Positions 1 to 10,477 of a stretch of 64,000 bases of DNA are shown piece after piece. Origin of the DNA: Lucinisca nassula. Taxonomy: Eukaryota > Mollusca > Bivalvia > Lucinida > Lucinidae. The notes below the pieces were generated by a model, which had not been told where the DNA came from, made no database searches, and saw only the letters and a program-made list of their open reading frames with translations. How positions within the stretch are numbered: position 1 is the stretch's first letter; each line of letters starts with the position of its first letter. Both the position numbers and the translations under genes were made by a program. The stretch is from positions 82,682,651 to 82,746,650 of the forward strand of contig OY757026.1 in NCBI GenBank assembly GCA_963580285.1. The letters are read 5' to 3'.

Positions 1-174
1 TAGCTTTGTATACAACTGCAAATGCTAGATTAAAATTATATGAATTATTAGATACACTTCAAGAAAGAGTTATGTATTTAGATAGCGATAGCTGTATTTA
101 CCATGGTGATGGATCAGAAGCATGTAAAAATAGAATCTATGTTTGGTAATAAACTAGGTGATTTAACAGATGAA
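1..174 (+). pseudogene. DNA polymerase B fragment, motif C region (copy A)
   Basis: Reading from base 3, the translation matches the palm-domain end of copy B's polymerase and contains the catalytic motif C as YLDSDSC. The usual form is YxDTDS, so one residue differs. A one-base deletion near 127-131 breaks the frame. The gene is then split by the non-LTR insertion and continues at 5955. The upstream part lies outside the window. It is a dead fragment of a protein-primed-type family B polymerase that would have copied the element's DNA. Confidence 0.85.
161..174. repeat. 14-bp target site duplication, left copy
   Basis: ATTTAACAGATGAA here is repeated exactly at 5955-5968. Both copies belong to the same polymerase codons, so they mark the integration site of the retrotransposon between them. 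Confidence 0.95.
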
Positions 175-724
175 CCCCCAGGTATTAGACTCCCTGCCTT
201 GCCGTGGCCCTGGGGGCTCAATTCCCACTGGGCACATTGCCGCTGTGGTCTCTGTGCCCACTGGGAATAGCTAAAGGAAGTACCACCCGTTTGCCGTGGG
301 TGGCGTCCTGTAAGCCGGAAGAAGGGATCCTGGAGGTTGAGGGTTACCTGAGGTGGCGGTGCTTCAGGTACCCAACACGCCTCTTTGGCCTGGCTTTTCG
401 GTGTAGACGGGTGGCCGTGCGGTCCGGCACGGTCAATCGGCTGGTCGCGCCGAGCCCTAGAGATACCGCTTTGCTTTCTCTTCAACTCTTTTTGTATCTT
501 TCCTGATACCAACCATATGCCCATTTACCTTACCCTTTTCTGTCTTTTTATCTCTAGAAGGCGGTGGCTAAACGGATCAATCGTGTAGGCATTTTGTTTA
601 TGCGAGTATATCTCACGTGTATCTCTAACACCTGCGAGTTGGATAACCACTCCATTATGGTGTTCCCTTGTAGGGCTCCACGGAGGGCGGAGAGCACTTG
701 GGACGAAACTAGAAATTTTTCCTT
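175..724 (+). other. 5' leader of the non-LTR retrotransposon
   Basis: This ~550-bp stretch lies between the target duplication and the first ORF1 ATG and is clearly richer in G and C than the surrounding Polinton DNA. Short ORFs here have no recognisable domains. It probably holds the internal promoter expected of an autonomous LINE, which is an inference. Confidence 0.6.
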
Positions 725-2093
725 ATGCCTCATGGAAAAAAACATAACCGCAACGCAGCTAAACGTAAAAAAGACGAGGATTCATCCGGAACGGATGAAC
801 CCAGTCAACAGTCAAGTCAGCAGTCTCAGCATTCTATTCAACGGTCTAGTCAAGTGTCTGCAGCACCAAAGTCAACCAATTTTCCACGTTTCTTGGTAAT
901 GACCTCCAGTGACGATGCACGCACTGTGTTCAGTTTATCACCATTCGTGATAGAAAAAAGCATAGTGTCCATTGCCGGACATCCCAAAAGCATAAAAAAG
1001 CTTAAGTCAGGTGACCTTTTATTAGAAGTCGAGAGAGAACAGCAGGTGAAAAGCCTGCTTGGTACCACAAAGCTCTTCGATCTCAAGGTCAAGGTTTCTC
1101 TGCACAACACTCTTAATTCATGTAAAGGTGTCATCCGCAGCCCAGAGCTGCGTCCATGTACTGATGCAGAGATCATTGACAACTTGAGATCTGAGGGCGT
1201 CATTGGCGTACGTAACATCCAAGTTCGTAGAGGTGGTGTATTGAAGCCAACAGGTACTTACGTGTTGACTTTCAATACACCAGTTCTGCCCAAGAAAATC
1301 AAAGTAGCTTACCTTTCAGTTAACGTAGAGGTGTATATACCAAACCATCTCAGATGTTACTCGTGTCAGGTTTTTGGCCACCACGAAAGCAGATGTCAGA
1401 AGAAACAACTCTGTCCAAATTGTGGTGAAGAAAAGCATGTCGATAACCATCAAAACTGTAAGAATGAGGCCAAATGCGTCAATTGTGGTGGCAAGCATGC
1501 TGTTTTCTCTCGAGATTGTCCGGCATGGAAAAAAGAAAAAGAAATACTTACTGTCAAATACCAAAGGGGGTTAACATTCCCAGAAGCACGGAAAATTGTT
1601 GACGAGCGATACACAACACCAACGACCAGTTACGCCAGCATCACAAAGGGTGCTGGTGTACAAGTTTCTACCTCCGCAACGCAGACTGTTGAATCATGCA
1701 TAGCTGAACTGAAAAAATCTGGTGCATGGAGTAAATCCACTCCAGCACCACAAAGTTCAACCAAATTATCAAATGGCGCAATCCAGGTTGCTTCGGATCG
1801 GTCGACAGCGACCGTACCGAAGCCAGCGCCACATGCAAAAGAGAAACTCGACTCGGGTCGAACTAATAAAGGATCGGAAGATCCGAAAAAAAAAAATTGT
1901 CTCAAAAACAGACAGACAACGTAAAATGGAAAGAGACAATATAAGATTCCAGAACAGATTCGGATCTTTGAGTGACAGTGATATGGAGTTCGCTGAAACT
2001 CCATCATCACCAAGTGGCAATAACAGATCGAGGTCAGCAACACCACGAGCTGGTGGTAGCAGATCTATATCACCAATTGCAGCTCCAATATAG
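725..2093 (+). pseudogene. Non-LTR ORF1 (gag-like nucleic-acid-binding protein), frameshifted
   Basis: ORF1 proteins bind the element RNA and form the ribonucleoprotein. The first 399 residues are open and contain three zinc knuckles in the last half (CYSCQVFGHHESRC, then CPNC and CVNC knuckles), with a Ser/Gln-rich N-terminus. The frame breaks in a run of 11 A near 1886-1896. The next frame continues with a Ser/Arg-rich tail to 2093, so the original protein was about 55 residues longer. The homopolymer break could also be a sequencing error. ORF2 starts 25 bp downstream. Confidence 0.88.
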
Positions 2094-2118
2094 TTTCTAG
2101 TCTTAATCTCTTCAAATA

Positions 2119-5100
2119 ATGGATTTAAAACACAAAATAATACAATGGAATTGTCGAGGTCTTAAATCAAATTATAATGAACTCTTATTACTTATTTCGT
2201 TATTAAACCCGTCGGTTTTTGTTTGCAAGAAACTTTTTTAAAAACTGATGACAACCTTGATGTCAGGGGTTACAATACATACAACTATATCTATTCTGAT
2301 GGTAACAAACCATCTGGTGGCAGTTCAATTCTTGTTAAATCATGTTTACCACAAAGAGAGATCAAATTAAAAACAGACCTAAAAGCTGTAGCAGTATCGG
2401 TTTCTCTGGATAAAGAAAGTACAATATGCTCTTTATATATTCCACCCTCATTTTCTTTAAAGCCCGAACATCTTGACTCATTGCTGAGTCAGCTTCCATC
2501 CCCATATCTTTTAGTTGGCGACTTCAGTGGTCACAATATTCTATGGGGCTGTAAAGATATCAATAACAGAGGAGCACTTGTTGAAGATTTTATTGCAAAG
2601 AGCGATCTTTGCTTGATGAATGATAAATCTTATACTTACCTTCACCCAGCGACAGGTCATTTGTCTTCTTTAGATCTCTCTTTGTGTCACCCATCTCTCT
2701 TCTTGGACTATGACTGGTCTGTTCATGATGATCAGTGCGGAAGTGATCACTTCCCTGTTATAATTGAGAGCGTAAACGAACAAGATGAGGACTGTAACCA
2801 GAAATGGAAAATGAATAAAGCCGACTGGGAATTATTCCGTAATTTATGTGAAGAAAAGTTATCAGTTGGTCACTTAAATGAATCATCTGACATTGTTTCT
2901 GATTTCACAGATAAACTAATTAATATATCAGAACAATGCATTCCAAAGACCTCCACAAATACTAAGAAAAGCAAGCCTTGGTTTAATAATGACTGTAAAG
3001 AAGCTATTCAAAAGCGCAAACAGGCTCTAAATAAGTTCTGCAAAAGTCCCACTTCAGAAAAGCTAAACGACGTTAAAGTTTTTAGAGCTAAAGCTCGGCG
3101 AACAATCCGAGCTTCCAAACGAAAGTCATGGAGAGAATATGTCTCCAAATTGAACTACAAAACCCCCATTAAAAAGGTTTGGGATATGGTACGAAAAATT
3201 TCCGGAAAAACAAAGTCCTCTAGTTTTACACATTTAAATACTGGTTTTGACACAAAAGCTTCAACTAAAAAAGATATTTCAGATACTCTTGGTCACACAT
3301 TCTTGAGAAATTCATCATCGCGTAATTATTCTGACACTTTTTAGAAATTTCAAAAAGGACCAAGAGAAAAGAAATCTTAACTTCAAATCCCTTAATCACG
3401 AAGAATACAACACACCTTTTAACTTATCCGAACTCGTTGAAGCCATTGAAAAATCACATGATACGGCAACCGGCCCCGATGAAATTCATTATCAGATGCT
3501 TAAGCATCTGCCAAAAAGTTCTCTTACAACACTTTTAGATATCTTTAATAATATTTGGGAAACGGGGGTCTGTCCTGAGAGTTGGCGTGTAGCTACAGTT
3601 GTACCAATTCCAAAACCAGGGAAAGATCATGCAGAACCTACAAATTATCGTCCGATAGCTTTGACAAGTTGTTTGTGTAAAACATTGGAGAGAATGATAA
3701 ACAAGAGATTAGTCTGGTACTTAGAGTCCAACAACCTCATTTCAGAATATCAATCGGGTTTTCGTTCGGAACGTAGTACCAATGACAATTTAATAAGACT
3801 AGAAACATTTATACGAGATGCTTTTATTAACAAAGAACACGTAGTGGCTGTCTTTTTCGACTTGGAGAAAGCATATGATACAACATGGCGTTATGGAATA
3901 TTGAAAGATCTACATAACATTGGCTTAAGAGGAAAACTTCCCAGTTTTATTGAAAGCTTTTTAGGGGAGCGCATGTTTCAGGTGCGTGTGGGGTCTACCC
4001 TGTCAGATTTCTATGATCAAGAACAGGGTGTCCCACAGGGTAGTATTCTTTCAACTACGCTATTTAACATCAAAATAAACAATATTGTACAATGTTTGGA
4101 CGACAAAACTGATTGTTCATTGTATGTTGATGATTTTTGTATATGTTACCGTTCAAAAAATATGAAAACAATTGAAAGAAAGTTACAACAAAATTTAAAA
4201 AGAATAGAAGAATGGACTGATAAAAATGGTTTCAAGTTCTCCAAGTCGAAAACGCAGTGTGTTCATTTTTGTAAACTACGGAAGAAACACGAACATCCTT
4301 CCCTGTTTTTATACGGATCACAAATTCCTGTTGTTGAAGAAGCCAAATTTCTTGGGGTCATATTTGATCAAAAGTTATCTTTTATTCCACATATTAAATA
4401 TCTTAAAGCGAAATGCTTAAAAGCTTTGCATCTTTTGAAAGTTTTAGCTCATACAAGTTGGGGAGCAGATCGGTATACTTTATTACATCTTTACCGGTCT
4501 TTAATAAGATCTAAATTAGATTATGGGTCTGTTATTTATGGTTCTGCCAGAAAGTCCTATTTAAAACCCTTGGATACTATCCATCACCAAGGCCTTCGTC
4601 TGGCCATGGGAGCCTTCCGTACCTCTCCCGTATTAAGCCTTTATGTAGAAGCAGGTGAACCATCTTTAACCTCGCGCAGAGAGAAACTTTCTCTTCAGTA
4701 TGCTATCAGACTTGCTGCAAATCCATCTAACCCGGCATCCAAAATTTCATTTCCACCTCAATTTGTAGATAAGTATGAAACTAAACCCACAGCAATTAAA
4801 CCTTTTGGATTACGTATTTTACCACTGCTGGAAAAATCAGGTATCGACCTTAAAAATATTCAAAAACATGAAACCGCCGAAGTTCCATCTTGGTGTATTA
4901 AACAACCTTCTATTCTGTTCGACTTACATGATGGAAAAAAAATCCGAATCAAATCCGATACTTCTCAAACAAAACTTTCAGGTACTGCAATCACGTTACG
5001 ATGATTACCAGCAAGTCTATACTGATGGTTCCAAAGAAGGAGATAAAGTTGGTTGTGCGTATGTTTCTAAAGATACGCACAAAACCATGCGCCTTCCAGA

Positions 5101-5806
5101 TGGTTCATCTATTTTTACAGCTGAAGCCAAAGCAATAGACCTAGCTTTAGATTTTATCAGTTCTTCAACAATTCAAAAAGCAATTATATTTTCTGATTCA
5201 CTTTCTGTGCTAAAGGCTTTAGACCATTCATCGTCTAAAAATCCTCAAATTCAAAAATTGATCGAAAAACATCATGAAATTTCTAAAACACACCAAATCT
5301 TGTTTTGTTGGCTTCCGAGCCATATTGGCATTGTCGGCAATGAATATGCTGACAAGAAAGCAAAGGAATCGCTCAATCTTGATCCATCTGTTTTTAAAAT
5401 TCCTTTTAATAATTTTAAACCATTTATCAATAGATACAACTTGTCGGAATGGCAAGGCGAATGGGACCGTGCAATAAATAACAAACTCCATGCCATTAAA
5501 CCTGTCGTTAGTACAAAATGCTCTCCTCCACAGTTTTCCAGAAAAGAGGACGTAGTATTAACACGACTGCGCATCGGCCATACTAGAGTTACTCATTCTT
5601 ATATTTTTAATGGTGATGATCAGCATTCTTGTGTAGGTTGTGATCAGCCATTCACTGTGAAACATATCTTAATTGACTGTGTTGACTTTTCACCCTCACG
5701 TATTTTATATTTCAAAGCTGACACTTTGCAGCAACTGTTTCGAGATGTACCTGTTGATAACATTATTTTATTCTTAAAAGAAATTGGTCTTTTTCATAAG
5801 ATTTAA
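2119..5806 (+). pseudogene. Non-LTR ORF2: APE endonuclease, reverse transcriptase, RNase H; three frameshifts
   Basis: The enzyme nicks target DNA, reverse transcribes the element RNA and degrades it. I chose ATG 2119 because it starts the endonuclease block IIQWNCRGL. Frameshifts near 2220, 3335 and 4990 split the reading frame. Domains in order: APE-like endonuclease (QWN near the start, GDFS in place of the usual GDFN, SDHFPVI at its end), RT (FFDLEKAYD, GVPQGSIL, and the catalytic YVDD box near 4120), and RNase H (YTDGS, AEAKA, SDSLSVL, PSHIGIVGNE). The APE plus RNase H arrangement excludes LINE1 and CR1 types. Confidence 0.92.
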
Positions 5807-5954
5807 CTGTTTCAGATTTTTATACATTATCATTCTGACTTGTTACTTTTAATATCATCATAATTATTCATGCCGTTTAACCGTTAACCGACTGACGCTT
5901 ATGACCCACCAGGAGGGTTGACGCGTCGTTAAACACGAAATCATCATCATCATC
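5807..5954 (+). other. 3' UTR and TCA-repeat tail of the non-LTR element
   Basis: The segment after the RNase H stop ends in a short run of TCA/ATC triplets directly against the right target duplication. A microsatellite-like tail is typical of I-group LINEs and replaces a poly(A) tail. Confidence 0.8.
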
Positions 5955-5968
5955 ATTTAACAGATGAA
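5955..5968. repeat. 14-bp target site duplication, right copy
   Basis: Exact repeat of 161-174; it closes the retrotransposon insertion. Confidence 0.95.
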
Positions 5969-6316
5969 ATTGTTTCAAAACATAATGCTAATCATATAAC
6001 ACAATTTGCGTTATCAGGACCAAAAGATTATTCTATGAAATTAGATACAGGTAAAATAGTTAGTTGTTGCAAAGGATTTAGATTAAATGCTGAAGCAGAA
6101 AAAAAGATTACATAAGGTAAAAAAGTAAAATTAATTACTGATGAAAATGAATCATATGAGACAATTACATATAATCAAATTATCACAAATAAGAAAGATA
6201 GAAATTTAAAAACTGTAGAACGAGTTAAAATGTATGATTATGAATTTGATAAAAGAATGATACACAATGAAAATGTAAATATAATTAGAAGTTTTCCTTA
6301 TGGCTATAAAAAATGA
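5955..6316 (+). pseudogene. DNA polymerase B C-terminal end (copy A, after the LINE)
   Basis: Continues the polymerase fragment at 1-174; its first 14 bases are the duplicated target. The translation follows copy B's C-terminus closely (QFALSGPKDYSMKLDTGK and onwards to SFPYGY). One in-frame TAA at 6113-6115 breaks it. The stop TGA at 6314 overlaps the ATG of the following 92-residue gene by four bases (ATGA). The same pair in copy B is separated by a short gap. Confidence 0.88.
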
Positions 6317-6591
6317 AAAGAAAAACTCATCTTTATGGAAATAAAAAACCTATTAGCCCTTATGATGCAGAAGATCCTGATGCTAAAGTTGTATAAGGAA
6401 GAATATGGTTATCAGATATTCAAAAAAGAATGTTAAAGGATACAAGTAAATGTTATTTAACAGATGCACAACAATTAATAATGGATAAGTTTGAAGGTAA
6501 ACAATTATCTCACTTTCCAACAGGATGGGATGCTTTTATTAGACCTGATTTAGTTTGGGAATATGTTTATGAGGAACCAGCTCCTCAATGA
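6313..6591 (+). pseudogene. 92-residue conserved Polinton protein, copy A (nonsense mutation)
   Basis: Same length as the intact copy B gene at 24856-25134 and similar throughout, starting MKRKTHLYG and ending EYVYEEPAPQ. Codon 28 is TAA (6394-6396). I do not recognise the family; it is small, charged and soluble-looking, with no membrane segment. It always follows the A/B-type DNA polymerase and is absent from copy C, whose polymerase is of another type, so a role in replication is a reasonable guess. It converges with the 139-residue gene. Confidence 0.75.
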
Positions 6592-6595
6592 ATCT

Positions 6596-7026
6596 TTATA
6601 TTTTATTTAATTTCCATGCAACAAATCCAGTTAATACCATAGCACCAACAACAAATGCAAGCTCTCTATTTTCTGATCTTCTGATGGAGTATAAAATTTA
6701 CTTAATGTAGGTTTCGGAGGTAATGCCTGTAAATTTTTATGTGTATCATAATAATATTGTTTCATTGCTTGATCAGCATCATCATAGTTTTGTTCTGCAT
6801 GACGTTCTTTTTGTAATTGTTCATTAAGAAAACCTAAGCTTTGTGTTCTTTTTCCATTCCACGCAGTTGTTGCTGCTGCTAATTGTGCAGTTGCCCTATC
6901 ATGTCTTTCTCTCTCTTTTTCTGCATCTTTATTTTTACCTATATTTAAAAATAAATAATTACTACCTGAAAAAGCAAAGGCATTCGCTACTGCTCCACCA
7001 AGCATCATCGCCACTGCACTAGCCAT
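6596..7026 (-). pseudogene. 139-residue two-anchor coiled-coil protein, copy A (frameshifted)
   Basis: Homolog of the intact gene at 51089-51508. The hydrophobic N-terminus (MASAVAMMLGGAVANAFAF), central charged helical part and PSEDQK motif are present. A frameshift near 6675 alters the C-terminal hydrophobic segment, and the corrected frame would end at a TAA at 6596. It is slightly diverged from B and C in the coiled-coil part. Confidence 0.8.
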
Positions 7027-7038
7027 TTTATAAAATAA

Positions 7039-7277
7039 TTATTTCATAATATTTTCTGGAATAATTCCTTGCTTTACCAACATATCTCTCGTTGCAATTG
7101 CGAGTAATAAATCAATAGATAACATACCAATATCTACCATATTTAAATCTACTTTTGGTGGTGGTATTTTCAATAGTTTTCTTCCTAATTCTGCATAACC
7201 AACCATTAATACTGCTTCCACTCCAGCTTGATATATAACATGTTTACTATTTGTTTTCCATCAATTTGTGTTGCCAT
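7039..7277 (-). pseudogene. 78-residue small hydrophobic protein, copy A (frameshifted)
   Basis: The start (MATQIDGKQ) and the end (DMLVKQGIIP) match the intact copies at 24178-24414 and 51512-51748. An extra base pair or two near 7223 shifts the frame in the middle. Function unknown; it lies between the two membrane-anchored small proteins in all copies, so it probably belongs to the same structural or membrane module. Confidence 0.78.
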
Positions 7278-7280
7278 TTT

Positions 7281-7500
7281 TATAAGAATGTTTTGTTTAA
7301 TTAAACTTAAATGGATTGATTTCTTTTTTTCGTATCCATTGCTCTATCATGCCTTTCTTTCTCTTCATCTGAATCTTTTTCAATATGTGAAAACAAATAC
7401 CTGGAAAAGCAATCATCATCGCAATTACATATCCAGCTGTTAATACATGGTGATATAACATGTTTGCAATTTGTTTTCCGTCCGTCATTTTTATAAGAAT
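7281..7500 (-). pseudogene. Chimeric partial duplication of three neighbouring small genes
   Basis: On the minus strand this block starts like the 78-residue gene (MTDGKQIANMLYH), passes into the middle of the 139-residue gene (CFHI, EKERHDRAM) and ends like the C-terminus of the 107-residue gene (KEINPFKFN). It lies between the proper 78- and 107-residue genes and occurs only in copy A. It looks like a patchwork duplication made by template switching or unequal recombination. It has no complete product. Confidence 0.65.
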
Positions 7501-7505
7501 TTTTT

Positions 7506-7842
7506 TTAATTAAAGTCAAATGGATCGATTTCTTTTTGTCGTATCATAGGTGCAGGGCTTTGCACTACAGGTGCAACTTGTTTAGACTTATACATATATA
7601 ATCCTAATCCAACAACTATAATTGATATATATAAAGGTATATAATTTTTATATTGAACTTCTTCATCATCTTTTGTTATTTTGAGTTCAATGTTTTCTTT
7701 TTCCATTGCTTCCATTTTTTTTTCTTTTTAATTCAGCTTTCATTTTTTTTGCTTCTGCACCTTTTATACCTGCAGCTATTCTTTTTGGGTTTTTCTTTTT
7801 TGTGACTTCGTCATCATGGGAAGCTTTTATTTCACTCGTCAT
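7506..7842 (-). pseudogene. 107-residue Lys-rich single-pass membrane protein, copy A (frameshifted)
   Basis: The Lys/Ala-rich N-terminus from ATG 7842 and the membrane segment (IPLYISIIVVGLGLYMY) match copy B. A run of A near 7720 shifts the frame between them. The C-terminal KEIDPFDFN is kept. Confidence 0.78.
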
Positions 7843-7845
7843 TTT

Positions 7846-8402
7846 TTAGATTAATATTTTCACTTTTTTATCAGTCTGGAAATCCAGATGTTTTGTTGTT
7901 GTTAACATTGCAGTAAACGGTGCAAGATACATTCCAAATCTATAATACAATTCACAACATGTGCTAGTCAAAGCGTGATTGATAAATGGATCTTCTTTTA
8001 AATCTTGTATTAGTTTTGGTGGATTAACAACATTAAAATATTTTGACACACCCATAACATATAAGTTAATAAAAGAATTACCCAATGTTTTCGTCATACT
8101 TGCCCCTAGTCTTGCTTCATATCTGCAGTATAGTTTGTTTATTTGTTCTGGTGTCATTGTATCAATGTCTGACATTTGTAAGTCTTTACCAAGATATTGT
8201 TTACTTCCTCCACCAGCAACAATGGCTGATAATCTTTCACGTTTTGTTTCATTGTTTTGATCATATGTATTGTTTTCTTTAAGTACCTCTTTAGCATCCA
8301 TCTTATATAGTTTATTTTTTATTTTTAATAATTAAATATCACATATCCAACTATTGATAAGACTGCAGTGTTTGATATAAATGTTGGTATTTCAAGAAGC
8401 AT
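7846..8402 (-). pseudogene. 202-residue-type membrane-anchored protein, copy A (N-terminal break)
   Basis: Matches copy B's gene at 23233-23841. The N-terminal hydrophobic anchor (NTAVLSIVGYVIF) is separated by a stop from the main body. The body itself is open from 8301 and keeps the block DLQMSDIDTMTPEQ and the Cys pair in TSTCCELYYR. Function unknown. Confidence 0.8.
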
Positions 8403-8420
8403 TGTTTTTATTGGTATATT

Positions 8421-8527
8421 TTTAAGCATTACTTAAGCATTACTTATTTTTTGTTATATTACTTAAGCATTACTAAAGCATTACTAAAGCATTGCTGTAG
8501 CATTACTTGAGCATTACTTAAGCATTG
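8421..8527. repeat. GCATTACTTAA direct-repeat array, copy A
   Basis: About eight units of an 11-bp repeat (GCATTACTTAA, with A/T variants) lie between the ATPase gene and the membrane-anchored gene. The same motif sits at the same place in copies B and C with fewer units. It overlaps the start region of the next gene. It may be a regulatory or iteron-like array, or simple slippage. Confidence 0.8.
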
Positions 8528-8548
8528 TTGGGGTGGGGGGGATTAAAC

Positions 8549-9176
8549 TCAATCTATTAGCCAATAATTAGTAGGTCGGTATGTTTTCAATATAAGTTTA
8601 CGGTAATTAACTCTATCTAACTCTTTTTTACTCTCTGCCGTTCTTCTACAGGAATAACATTATTTTCTCTCATACAATTGTTAAAACTATCTTGATTTTT
8701 GGTGTATAACATACATAACCATTTTGTTTGGTCCCTTAAATCTTTCAAAACTGAATTGTATCTTTGCGATATAACCCATACCGATTGTTTTGGGTGTCTG
8801 CCTGAAAAAGCTAACTGTGACAGCATATCTTGTTTCTGTTTTATTTCCTTTGTTGCACTGCAATCATCAATGATATATAATGTTGATTTCCCATTATATT
8901 GTTTAAAAAAACCCATACAAGTTCTTGAAGCTTTTCTGTTCCATCTGATTCTATTGGATTCACTATTGTTATGTTTTTGTCGTTTGGTTTTCGAACATCA
9001 CCAATCCAACTTCTGTTTTTATATGTCTTGTTCCATTGAATGGTTGGACAAAGTATAACAATATGATTAAATACACCAGCATACTCTAATTCTAAAAAAT
9101 CTAGCACAAAATCTGTTTTTCCACAGCCAGTTTGACCACAAATAATTGCACAGTGTGGATATTTAGGTAGTTCCAT
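8549..9176 (-). pseudogene. A32/FtsK-like DNA packaging ATPase, copy A (frameshifted)
   Basis: Packaging ATPases of this family pump viral DNA into capsids. Walker A is GQTGCGKT (residues 14-21) and Walker B is LYIIDDC. The reading frame shifts near 8900, and the C-terminus after the VISQRYNSVLKD block is broken by further changes. The gene lies 8 bp downstream of the capsid gene on the same strand, as in B and C. Confidence 0.88.
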
Positions 9177-9184
9177 TTTTTATA

Positions 9185-10449
9185 TTAATAATTGACTTCT
9201 TTAAATATACCATCTTCAAAATTAATTTGCGAATCTTGTATAACAAACAGATAAACATTTATTGGCTCATCTACTCCTGCTTCTTTCGTTATTTGTATTG
9301 TGATGCCTTCTGATGCATTTTCAATTCTTCTTCCCGAACCGTGTAGTGAGTATCATCCGTTGAACGTAAATCTAACCATAATGCATAATTGTTCGTTAGA
9401 TATTTTTCTAATGTTGTATCAGTGAAATATTAATCTTTTAGAATCATATTTGTTTCTTTATTTCGTTTTGACTTCAAAGCAAAGAATTTATTTATCTCAT
9501 CCCACTGTTGATATGCTTTCATTCCTTGACTGTATAGTTGATTTGGGACTCCTTCTATTGTAATTTTTACTTTTGTTATTTCAGGATTGTAATATTCTTC
9601 TGTGCTGGTCCTTTCTGGGTCTTCAAACAGCATTAGAATCCCTTTCATACTTTTAGCTGGAACATTTAGATTAATATTCCAAAGCGTATCAGATTTGTTT
9701 TTAGTTATTTTCCTATGCCTAAGTATTATGTCGTATAAAATAACCATTTTTTCACTGACTTGCTGTCTTATTTGTCTTGCTAATTCAGTATCAGAAACAA
9801 TATCAAATTCCAAACAAATATTTTTGATTGTATAAGTTGAAGTTGCATCGGTTGAATTAATAACTTTCATGTAATCATTGAATGTAAGCTCTTATTCCAG
9901 CCTGTCACCGAGACCCGCTTGATAAAATGGCATATGGGTCTCCAATAATTCAAAATCAAGCGTGATGCAAAACCTGTTTCCATATGCTTTTGCGATGGCT
10001 TGATCTTCTTTATCTGCTGCTGCGTTTCCTGCACCCACTCTATGTTTCAACATGTTTGCTTTGCCAACGCCTTGATAAGCCATATTTATTCGTTCTGTAG
10101 GAGTCTTCCATAAATCAATATAACAATGATAGATGTCACTATCATCAATAGACATAACTTCATTTCCACTTATCCTAATTGTTGTTTTCTTAATTATTGC
10201 TCTTCCTATGTTTGGAAATATAGTTACATTTGCATCTTTAGAGATTAGTTCAATTTCAAATGCTAATCTGACTGTTCCGGGAACAATAACATCATTACTA
10301 CTTAGATTAGGAAATCTCACTAACAATTGTTGATTTTGGTCAATAGTTGATGGATTATTGGTTATCACTTCACTTTGACGGATACCTCTCACACCGCGTG
10401 GTTCTCTTATTTTTCTGTAAGGGTTTAATTTATTTCCATAGGTCGACAT
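9185..10449 (-). pseudogene. Putative major capsid protein, copy A (stops and frameshift)
   Basis: Clearly the same gene as the intact 421-residue ORFs of B (21291-22556) and C (53358-54623). There is a TAA at 9892 just after GLGDRLE, a second TAA at 9430, and a frameshift in the last 80 codons. The rest remains highly similar, so the copy decayed after insertion. Confidence 0.85.
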
Positions 10450-10477
10450 TTTTTAGAGATATTTTTGATAAATAAAA
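10450..10477. promoter_or_regulatory. 28-bp divergent start region, copy A
   Basis: The whole gap between the ATG of the capsid gene (minus) and the ATG of the coiled-coil gene (plus). It is almost only A and T, with an A-run against each start codon. Any promoter for both genes must lie here or inside the coding regions. Confidence 0.5.

Larger units (their letters stand above)
175..5954 (+). mobile_element. Non-LTR retrotransposon with ORF1, APE endonuclease, RT and RNase H
   Basis: A full-length-looking LINE: GC-richer 5' leader, ORF1 with three CCHC knuckles, ORF2 with endonuclease, reverse transcriptase and RNase H, and a 3' end of short TCA repeats instead of poly(A). It is bounded by a 14-bp target duplication. 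RNase H and the simple-repeat tail suggest the I/Nimb-like group; this clade call is an inference. Single-base frameshifts in both ORFs show it is inactive. Confidence 0.93.

Noticed and set aside
204..588. ORFs at the left end on both strands as genes
   Set aside because: They lie in the LINE 5' leader, overlap each other on opposite strands and have no recognisable domain.
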